Assembly (NCBI GenBank): GCA_041399065.1
Contig: JAWKTN010000006.1
Location: 735,808 to 799,807, forward strand
From: JAGQPD01 sp020426865
GTDB lineage: Bacteria > Planctomycetota > Planctomycetia > Pirellulales > Pirellulaceae
DNA: 64,000 nucleotides
Direction: 5' to 3'
The notes beneath the pieces are model-generated. The model did no database searches, was not told the DNA's origin, and was given only the letters and a program-made list of their open reading frames with translations. Of the stretch, positions 55,046-61,768 are shown in pieces. The position numbers and the translations under genes are program-made. Each line of letters begins with the position of its first letter. Position 1 is the stretch's first letter.

Positions 55046-56134
55046 TCACGCAAGCGTTAGTGACGTCGAGGCCGAGTCGCTAGTCGAAGGGATTGACTGT
55101 GTTGCGAGATCGAAGCCGATCGACTCGCCGATCCATTCGGCCAGGACTTCGAGCTCTCGTCGGTTCGTCATGCTCGACACGCGATGTTGGAATTCACCAC
55201 CGTTGTCCTCGACCGTGATCATCAGCTTGTAGGGGGTAACAATCTCCCGCGTCTCGCGATCGGGAGGATGAAGACGCTCGATCGACAGGTTCGTGACGCT
55301 TTCGGTACGGATGATCGTGGGCTCTCCCCAGGCACCGACGGCAGGCAGTTGCAGGTAGCCCGCGTCCCGATCGATGACCAGGTCCCAACGGCCCCGCCGG
55401 TTTCCCCGTACAGTATGTTGAAGATCAAACACTCCCGCTACGATCCCGGCCAGCAGTGCGCCACCAGTGGCGATGTCGAGGCGAAACCGCCAAAGATCGA
55501 AGGCATAGTCCAATGCGATGGCGACCACAAAACCGATCACGGCGTACGTTGCGAAACTAAGGATACCGACCAAGATGGGACTCGTAGCGATCGGCACAAG
55601 ACGCAAGCGCCTTAAGCCACGATGATGGCACTCTGACAGGTTTTCCGACTGCCGATCGATCCGTGCGCGGATCTTTTCGCGGGTGCGTAATTCCCTGCCG
55701 AGCAGATTGGCAATCACACCAGCACAAATAGCAATGCAAACAGCAAAAGACAACGCGATGCCGCAGGCCATAGTTGGTCCCGCATGTAGCACGCACTCTT
55801 CGGGGGCGAGTGGATCATAGTACACGTCTATCGGCTCGTCGACTCGGGCGGACGCCATTGCATTTCGAAATTCCTCGTCATCGAACAGAGTCGCATGAGC
55901 AAAGCGGTCGCTTAAATAGCGTTGCCCGTTGACGACGTACTCGTATTGGATGGTGCCCGGTACGTTTCCGGCGGGCCAAATGACTTTCAGGACCGTCCCC
56001 TGAATCTTGGTGTAGTGTTTCGTGCTGGCTTGCCGAATGGCCGAATCGATTCGCACGGGGAGCACGTTAGTGGAACCAACCAGGGCAAGCAACACAATCG
56101 TTAGAATCGGCTTGATTAGACGGTGCTTGTCCAT
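55046..56134 (-). CDS. DUF3592-type membrane protein
   Basis: 362 residues from ATG 56134. N-terminal TM/signal segment (ILTIVLLALVGSTNVLPV), a DUF3592-like extracytoplasmic domain (about 38-115; TVLKVIWPAGNVPGTIQYEY, VNGQRYLSDRF, ARVDEPIDVYYDPLAPEECV), a TM near 122-145, two more near 185-215, then a cytoplasmic-looking beta domain (WDLVIDRDAGYLQLPAVGAW, ESVTNLSIERLHPPDRETRE). No catalytic motif; function unknown. An 81-bp gap separates it from the glycosidase gene on the same strand. Confidence 0.75.
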   Translation of the reverse strand: MDKHRLIKPILTIVLLALVGSTNVLPVRIDSAIRQASTKHYTKIQGTVLKVIWPAGNVPGTIQYEYVVNGQRYLSDRFAHATLFDDEEFRNAMASARVDEPIDVYYDPLAPEECVLHAGPTMACGIALSFAVCIAICAGVIANLLGRELRTREKIRARIDRQSENLSECHHRGLRRLRLVPIATSPILVGILSFATYAVIGFVVAIALDYAFDLWRFRLDIATGGALLAGIVAGVFDLQHTVRGNRRGRWDLVIDRDAGYLQLPAVGAWGEPTIIRTESVTNLSIERLHPPDRETREIVTPYKLMITVEDNGGEFQHRVSSMTNRRELEVLAEWIGESIGFDLATQSIPSTSDSASTSLTLA

Positions 56135-56371
56135 GGGTCACCTTGCCGGGAAAAACTCGTTGAAGATCGACGCATTCAAAACCCTAGCTTGCCAGTCGGG
56201 CTCCCTTGCCGGCGGATTGCCCGATAATTCGGCTGGATCGAAAAAAACATTGTCCTCACTGTCCGGTTGTGTGGGACAACGGCAATGATCCTAGGGCCCG
56301 ACACGTGGCCGTGTCACTTGTTTCTCGACGAAACGGCTCGAATTCCGCTGTGTTTCTGGGAGTGTCTTTCA

Positions 56372-56851
56372 ATGCATGAGCAGGTTACGCCGACGATCGG
56401 CAATACAAACGAACGCCCGAACGAGTCCATTTTGGGAATTGGCTACTCACTCTTGGTTCGTGCGGAGGAGACGGACGGAAACTACGAATTAATGAAGTTT
56501 GTCGTACCGGCCGGTGCTGGGCCGCCACCCCACGTCCACCAGCGTGAAGACGAGTGTTTTTTGCTGGTCGACGGAGAACTTGAGGTATGGATCGGTGGCA
56601 CAACCGTACCAGCCAAAGTAGGAACCTGCATCCACCTGCCGCGCGGCGTAGCACACGCGTTTCGCAACGTAAGCGATCGGCAGGCGACGTTTCTGTGTTG
56701 GGTAACGCCTGGCAATCTGGCAGGATTCTTTGATGCCTTCAAAACGACCTGGCCAACCGACACCGAATCGCCACCATCGGTTAACGAATCGTCGATCGCT
56801 AAGATGCTCGCAGTGGCTCCCGACTTTGGCATTGACATCATGACGGGCTAG
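56372..56851 (+). CDS. single-domain cupin protein
   Basis: 159 residues from ATG 56372 (GGGAG about 9 nt upstream; the frame to 56267 has no ribosome site). One cupin_2 barrel: motif 1 GAGPPPHVHQREDECFLLVDGELEVWIGG (landmarks PPHVHQREDE with H, H, E ligands), motif 2 LPRGVAHAFRNVSD with the third His. Bicupin quercetinase-like proteins carry this motif, but here there is a single domain, so dioxygenase, isomerase or binding roles are all open. Cytoplasmic. Isolated, between divergently oriented genes. Confidence 0.85.
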   Translation: MHEQVTPTIGNTNERPNESILGIGYSLLVRAEETDGNYELMKFVVPAGAGPPPHVHQREDECFLLVDGELEVWIGGTTVPAKVGTCIHLPRGVAHAFRNVSDRQATFLCWVTPGNLAGFFDAFKTTWPTDTESPPSVNESSIAKMLAVAPDFGIDIMTG

Positions 56852-56860
56852 GCTGCTGAT

Positions 56861-56873
56861 TGTCACAAAGCAC
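56861..56873. repeat. 13-bp match to the MITE-like terminal motif
   Basis: tgtcacaaagcac matches the inner part of the right terminal repeat at 21515-21536 exactly, 10 bp after the cupin stop. No second arm is seen nearby, so it is a remnant or chance match. Confidence 0.4.
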
Positions 56874-56907
56874 CAGAAAACTTGCCGCGCAGCAGCCACA
56901 TCCATCA

Positions 56908-57753
56908 TCACACGCTCGACGCACGGCAAGTCGAAGGTGCGATATCGACTGCGCGCCACCCTCGTATTGCCACGTAAGTCGACACACGTGACCGGGCGAT
57001 GACGAGCAAGGATAACAATACTACGCGGATTTCAATATGAATGCGTGGCTCAGGCACGTTAGCGACCCGTATTCGGTCGATAGATGTTGACCAATGGCTG
57101 CCGATAGGGGGAGAAAGAAAAGTCACGTAGAGTTCAATCTCCCGAATCTGAGACAAATCTGGTCGTCCAGAACCGTCCGGCGGAAGAATCTCGCCAAACG
57201 GATATGCCAAAGTGAATGGCCCGGAATTCTCTGGCACATCAAAACCAAACGCGAAATACCTTCCGGCTGGGTTTGCATCTTTAAGCAACAACCGAGTGAA
57301 AAAAGGTCGAGTAGTCCCCTCAACCGCCAAAAAGTCTATCAACAACGCATTGTCGGCCCCACCCTCGGACAGATCAATGCCATCGCCGTGCGTCGTGTCA
57401 GCGAAATACTCGATTACCAACTGGCCACCGCCAAATTCACTAGTAAACGCCCTGAGTTCTCCATGGTACGCGGATGGAACTGAAACGTTGATGTCCGCCT
57501 TGCCGGTGTTGAATAACCCACCGACAACCGACAGCTGCCGCGTCATCACGAAAGGGACGGTCAATTCACTCGTCGCACTGTTTTCTGAGTCAGGTATCGC
57601 CGGGCCAAACCTCGCGACGGCGTTGACATCGAAATCGTCAAGGACGTACTCAGCGATGCAGTGCTCGAGAGAGAATTGTGTCGTTGCGAGGACTAACATC
57701 GCCAACCACGCATGCGAAACGACCGACCTTCGGCGAGAAAGTACCACACGCAT
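56908..57753 (-). CDS. exported protein with a degenerate PEP-CTERM tail
   Basis: 281 residues from ATG 57753. A signal peptide (HAWLAMLVLATTQFSLEHCIA) is followed by a beta-rich domain of about 200 residues (YVLDDFDVNAVARFGPAIPD, GGQLVIEYFADTTHGDGIDL, FFTRLLLKDANPAGRYFAFG) with no family I can name; the pattern suits a jelly-roll binding module. Near the end VPEP is followed by a hydrophobic span (IRVVLLSLLVIARSR), then 30 extra residues (VSTYVAIRGWRAVDIAPSTC…). A normal PEP-CTERM signal stops at the arginines, so the tail suggests a lost stop codon or a frameshift. Confidence 0.7.
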   Translation of the reverse strand: MRVVLSRRRSVVSHAWLAMLVLATTQFSLEHCIAEYVLDDFDVNAVARFGPAIPDSENSATSELTVPFVMTRQLSVVGGLFNTGKADINVSVPSAYHGELRAFTSEFGGGQLVIEYFADTTHGDGIDLSEGGADNALLIDFLAVEGTTRPFFTRLLLKDANPAGRYFAFGFDVPENSGPFTLAYPFGEILPPDGSGRPDLSQIREIELYVTFLSPPIGSHWSTSIDRIRVANVPEPRIHIEIRVVLLSLLVIARSRVSTYVAIRGWRAVDIAPSTCRASSV

Positions 57754-57990
57754 TCAAATAAACCCTCAATTCATTGGTGGTCTTAATCAGGCGGCCCTGA
57801 TCCGGCGAGCATGTGAATTTGCAGGAACGAGAACACAAGTCCCGGCATTGTGCGTGACATTATACACTCCTTTCTTATACGCACTAGCGATCGGCTCGGA
57901 AACTGAGGCTCCGCGAGTTTCCAACGGAATACGGGCGAATCAATACAGATTGACACAATCCGTAGCGCGCGTGTAGCGTAATTCAACACA

Positions 57991-58410
57991 ATGCTGCCCG
58001 AGCACAACCCATACGACCCGCCGAAGAGTACGCCCGCTCAGCGCGAGATGGTGCGTTCTATCTTCAGCCACAAGTGCTGCCCTAATTGCGGTACGCCAGT
58101 ACTGCGACAGCTGACGCGGAGCTTCTTTTGGACAGGCGGAAAAGCACGGTGGACCTGCAGAAACTGCGACGCAATCCTAAAGCCCAATAGCCGAAGGCGG
58201 AGATTGACGTTCCTTGGCTTTTCTGGCTTGGTCATAGGTTACCTCGTCGCTCCGAAATTGTTCGGGCGCCACGACATTCAGTTCATCGGGAGCTTGCCTT
58301 TTTGGCTGAAGTACGTGCCGGTGTTCATCGTGATGTGGTACCTAGACGCGGTCGTATTGGCCGACCCCAATAGTCCGGTCGAATCGTCGCCGTCGCAGTC
58401 GACTTCGTAG
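57991..58410 (+). CDS. small zinc-ribbon membrane protein
   Basis: 139 residues from ATG 57991. An N-terminal NPYDPPK motif, common at the start of planctomycete membrane proteins, precedes a four-Cys zinc ribbon (CCPNCG and CRNCD, about 29-55) and two TM segments (about 72-90 and 104-124). No enzymatic motif. Function unknown. Confidence 0.7.
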   Translation: MLPEHNPYDPPKSTPAQREMVRSIFSHKCCPNCGTPVLRQLTRSFFWTGGKARWTCRNCDAILKPNSRRRRLTFLGFSGLVIGYLVAPKLFGRHDIQFIGSLPFWLKYVPVFIVMWYLDAVVLADPNSPVESSPSQSTS

Positions 58411-58483
58411 AACGCTCCTTTCCGCACTCGACGCCGCGGTACGCGACGCTCGTCCGTCGCTAGAAATCGCCGTCTAACGCTCT

Positions 58484-58574
58484 AAAAGCAAAGCCCGTGC
58501 CAGTGAATACATTCTTACCGCTACCGATGCGCCAGCACAGTGTCAGTGCGCATGGGAATCATCTTCTACTTTAT
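58484..58574. repeat. 91-bp duplicated segment, copy 1
   Basis: The sequence starting aaaagcaaagcccgtgcca matches 61232-61322 with about ten differences over 91 bp, in the same orientation, 2.7 kb apart. Copy 2 continues into an alpha/beta-hydrolase fragment, copy 1 into unrelated sequence. The surrounding 58411-58688 stretch holds no supported gene. Confidence 0.85.
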
Positions 58575-58688
58575 TCCTTCTTGTACTTGCCAATTGCTTC
58601 TCACAACCGGTATTGGGATATGAGTTGGCTTCAACACAAGGCGGAGCGGGGCTTACCCTTTGCGGTACTCAGCGGGAAAGTGGCGCTA

Positions 58689-59093
58689 TTATTCCGAATA
58701 GCTGTGGCGCTTCCGCGCCGATCGGCCCAAGCGATTTGGCGAGCAATCCGTTGGCCGACTCTTTAGTTGGGGCGGTAACTCAACGTGCGGCAGGTAGAGT
58801 TTCGTGGTGTTGGACCTATGCCTTATTTTCACTTCGCAGTTCAGCAATTTGACGCTGTAGTTCTTGAAACATGGCAACTTGCAAATCGCTTCGTCCCTTT
58901 TCCAGACTTGGACGATGATCCATAATTCCTGAATGACATCCTCCGTCTCGTGCGTGCGTCCGATAAGGCGGCGAATGTAATAGGTTAATCGCGCCTGATA
59001 TCGACTCACCAGTTCCTGAAACGCCCCCAGATTGCGGGACTGAGCAAGGGTAACGAGAACCGATTCGCCGATATCGGAGTATTTCGGTTCCAT
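58689..59093 (-). pseudogene. truncated ECF sigma factor (region 2 only)
   Basis: 134 residues from ATG 59093. Residues about 20-70 are sigma-70 region 2: AFQELVSRYQARLTYYIRRL, TEDVIQELWIIV. After KRDEAICKLPCFKNYS the sequence loses sigma character, and no region 4 helix-turn-helix is found in any frame downstream. A different frame gives FQELQRQIAELRSENKA then a stop, as if a frameshift joined another coding end. Planctomycetes carry many ECF sigma genes; this one is broken and cannot bind a -35 element. Confidence 0.7.
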
Positions 59094-59506
59094 ATTCGTT
59101 TCCAGTCAGTTTTCCCAGTTACGCCCAATCGTCAACACGTTACAATATGGCCGAAGGTCGTTGCCGAAAGGTTCAATTCGCCGCGAAGATTTTCAGGAAT
59201 AGTCGGCATCCTCGATCCGTGCTATCCACGAATCTACCCAATCAGGTAAGGTTCATCCTCGCCGATGACCTTCGCCGCTCTCTTAACTGTTACCACCTAC
59301 GCTTCGATAAAGGTCGCCAGCGAATAGGTGTGGTTATGATCAGGCAGCGATACCGATCAGCGTGCAGGCAATGTCGTCGCACGGTAAATCCAACGTTGCC
59401 GAGAGGACACGTTCCTCCTCGGTTACGACTGCGAGGAACCGCGTGACACTACGGTGGAAGCCTGTCGGAGTACGACGTTCCAATCGTGCGCGCTCGGGGT
59501 TAGGCG
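59094..59506. other. intergenic region, no gene
   Basis: About 410 bp with only short frames. A stem-like ccgagagga / tcctcctcgg pair lies near 59398-59421. No recognisable coding, RNA or repeat feature. Confidence 0.4.
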
Positions 59507-60022
59507 TTGAGCGGCACGCCAACTGCATTAGATGCCAGCCATCGGTCCGCCTCGACCGTTTCAATCTTTCAGGAACTCGCCGCCACGCTGTGCACTCGCG
59601 TCGCCGTTGTCGTCCTGCTTACGCTTGCTGCCGTGTCGACGGTCTCTGCAGCCGATTTCCGTTCGTCGGTCGCCGGTAGCCGTTGGGGCAATCGCAGCCC
59701 CTATCGGTCATTTCACCATCAGTCGCCAAACGTAACGCACTTTCGCGTCGGTTGTCCGTCGAGCCCGTAGGTGTTTGACAGTGCGCTCAGCGATCGCGGC
59801 TTTGACAATCTGCGGGACGCCACCGCCTACTATCATCAACGATCACTTCACGAACGACTTTTAGAAACTTCCAGTGCCTATGACAGCGTGCCCAGCGACC
59901 GGTACTACTCCGGATCGACCTTGCCCGGCAGTCGCATTTCCGTGTATGGCACCCAGTCGCCCTATCGATACGGTAGCCAGGCATCATATGGCACGTACGA
60001 GGCACTCCTACCTAGGCCGTAG
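59507..60022 (+). pseudogene. secreted small protein interrupted by an in-frame TAG
   Basis: Two abutting frames, 59507-59770 and 59771-60022, are in the same register and separated only by TAG 59768. Joined they give about 170 residues: a signal peptide (ATLCTRVAVVVLLTLAAVSTVSA, split here) then a Tyr/Ser/Arg-rich low-complexity chain (GNRSPYRSFHHQSPN, DATAYYHQRSLHERLLETSS, YGTQSPYRYGSQASYGTY). Only TTG starts the first part. It reads as one exported protein with a nonsense mutation, but both halves could also be chance frames. No family recognised. Confidence 0.4.
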
Positions 60023-60095
60023 TCAACACTTCTGGAGACATCCACCGGGAGTACGACCCTGTTCACCAGTTTCTGTTGTGCAAGCACATCCGCCT

Positions 60096-60161
60096 GATAC
60101 TTTGTGGTTCGAGGTATCAACATTCCACGCAATTGATGAATACCTTGTGGTTCGAGGTATT
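60096..60161. repeat. two inverted-orientation copies of the 24-bp palindromic repeat
   Basis: Copies at 60096-60118 (gatactttgtggttcgaggt…) and 60139-60161 (aataccttgtggttcgaggt…), both ending in gtat(c/t). Ends AATACC/GGTATT of the second copy pair with each other. Same core as 35376-35447 reversed. Confidence 0.85.
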
Positions 60162-60165
60162 ACCT

Positions 60166-60211
60166 CTAGCCAACCAAACTGTGGCTCCTGCCGGGCAAGC
60201 CGGCGAGGGGG
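60166..60211. repeat. partial, reversed copy of the 111-bp repeat unit
   Basis: The reverse complement of this segment (landmarks gccggcttgcccggc, cacagtttgg, ggctag) follows the first about 45 bp of the 111-bp unit with few changes. It directly follows the 24-bp repeat pair. Confidence 0.75.
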
Positions 60212-60305
60212 CCAAGGAACGACACAATGGTAATCCCGTTTTGCCATTCGCGCCGAGATGAACGAACTCGCGGCTATTGCGAACTCGCTATGCCGTATGT
60301 GTGTC

Positions 60306-60522
60306 GGCCCTCCGGGCCTGGGCGCAGGGGAGCACGCCACCGGTGGCTTCGCCACCGGCAGAGGTTGTTGCGGCCCTCCGGGCCGAAGGCCTGGAAGGCC
60401 TTTGGATCGATAGAACGAACGCCACCTCGAACCCGCCGTCCTAGGGCCAAAGGCCCTTCACAACCCCCGACGGGCCCGAAGGGCCCGGTTTCTCCAGCCC
60501 CGCGCCCCAGGGCCGAAGGCCC
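60306..60522. repeat. cluster of short GC-rich hairpins
   Basis: At least six compact dyads in about 215 bp: ggccc-tcc-gggcc (60306-60318 and again near 60372), ccggtggc-ttc-gccaccgg (60340-60358), agggcc-aaa-ggccct (60443-60457), cgggccc-gaa-gggcccg (60471-60487) and gggcc-gaa-ggccc (60510-60522). Loops are all 3 nt. No coding frame is convincing. Confidence 0.85.
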
Positions 60523-60643
60523 GACACGGTTGTGTTACGGTCCAGCGCCGGGATCGCAGTCATACTCAGAATCCCGGTATTCGTGCGCGCTCGTCGTTGA
60601 TCGACAATGGTTCAACATTCATTCCATTGCCCGCGCGATCATC

Positions 60644-60706
60644 GAGTACGAGTACCGCTGCGCTGAGTGCGAGTACCGTTGCACTGAATACGAGTACGAT
60701 TTGGCT
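60644..60706. repeat. three 21-bp tandem repeats
   Basis: Units gagtacgagtaccgctgcgc+t, gagtgcgagtaccgttgcac+t and gaatacgagtacgatttggc+t. The plus-strand frame would read EYEYRCA, ECEYRCT, EYEYDLA. It is part of an unsupported open frame, so treated as repeat. Confidence 0.8.
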
Positions 60707-61231
60707 AAGGATTGGGGCTTGCTAAATGACCGAGCGAGATTCTGCGACAAGAATTGATATCGGGCCATATCGACGGAAAAGAAAACGTGGGAATTCCTCA
60801 GTTGATTGCAGTCAAACCGCGAACCGGAGTTCGCAGGAGGGATTCCTATGGACGGGATTGTCCCGAAAATGTCCCGAGCAGACATGCTGAGAGGCTGGAG
60901 AAGCGTTGCCGGAAACTAAAGGAAGGCAACCAGAGTACTCGGTACGTGATCATTCTGAATCTGGCAGAGAGCCCTTCGCGCCATAGATGCGGAAGAAGCA
61001 TAGGGAGAGCGAGATAGCCGCTGCGTGGAATGCGCTGAAGGTCCGGCACAGCCGCCTGTCGCGTCGCAGCCGATTGCAACATGAAGCGTCCGTCTTGTGG
61101 CGAACGCACACTCGCTCGACGAGGCACCGATCTTCTTCGTGTGTCCAGCGCCGGCTGCACTTCAACGCCACGCTTGCGACGCCATCATGTCAGTCGGCAT
61201 CCTTATCTCCTCCTACTCTTCCTTCTCTTCC
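60707..61231. other. intergenic region, no supported gene
   Basis: About 525 bp with frames on both strands that show no family features. Sequence between the 21-bp repeats and the second copy of the 91-bp duplication. Confidence 0.4.
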
Positions 61232-61453
61232 AAAAGCAAAGCCCGTGCCAATGAATACATTCTCGCCGCTACCGATGCGCCAGCATCGCGTCAGTTCGCA
61301 TGGGAATCATCTTCTACTTTAATCCATCTTCGAGACGAGTCTTCCGGTGAGGGTGAACCTGTTGTCTTGATTCACGCATTCACCCTTGATCGAAGAATGT
61401 GGGACACAGAGTTTTCAGAACTATCCGGAACGTCGAGACCAACAGCTAAATGA
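61232..61453 (+). pseudogene. fragment of an alpha/beta-hydrolase gene
   Basis: The frame ending at TGA 61451 reads SSGEGEPVVLIHAFTLDRRM then WDTEFSELS, the canonical N-terminal beta-strand and oxyanion-loop region (GxGxPVVLIHGFxLDxRMW) of alpha/beta hydrolases, with H-A-F in place of H-G-F. The protein stops about 15 residues later, and no nucleophile elbow GxSxG is found downstream in any frame. The first 91 bp are duplicated at 58484-58574. A decayed remnant. Confidence 0.6.
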
Positions 61454-61768
61454 TTGTCTCGTCATTAGACGCTACGCGAATCAACATCGCTACGCACAGC
61501 TCTCCCACGGATCCGGAAAAACGGGCCTTCCCCACGCAGCCCTGGCAGGTTGGATAGTCGTGGTCCACAGGCAAAATCCGTGAACGGCAACGCTTTTACC
61601 GTGCCCAGCTCGCATAGCGCCTTTTGACGAACACGCGTTTCATTTTTTCTCAGTTTCTTCGTCTGAACGGTTGAAACAAGTGATTCCGCCGATTCAAATG
61701 GTGGTTCCTGCGAAATCACGAGGGCATTGAGCCCGGATGGATGCACTCTTGAACGAGGACGGAGTTCC
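61454..61768. other. leader region of the LEPR-XLL gene
   Basis: About 315 bp upstream of a large surface-protein gene. It presumably holds the promoter. A minus-strand open frame (61465-61908) overlaps the true gene start and is rejected. Confidence 0.4.

Noticed and set aside
58497..58766. 89-residue plus-strand frame
   Set aside because: Its first third is the 91-bp duplicated segment read in a different frame from the hydrolase fragment; no family features.
60227..60757. 176-residue plus-strand frame over the GC hairpins and 21-bp repeats
   Set aside because: Composition is dictated by palindromes and tandem repeats; no start signal and no homology pattern.
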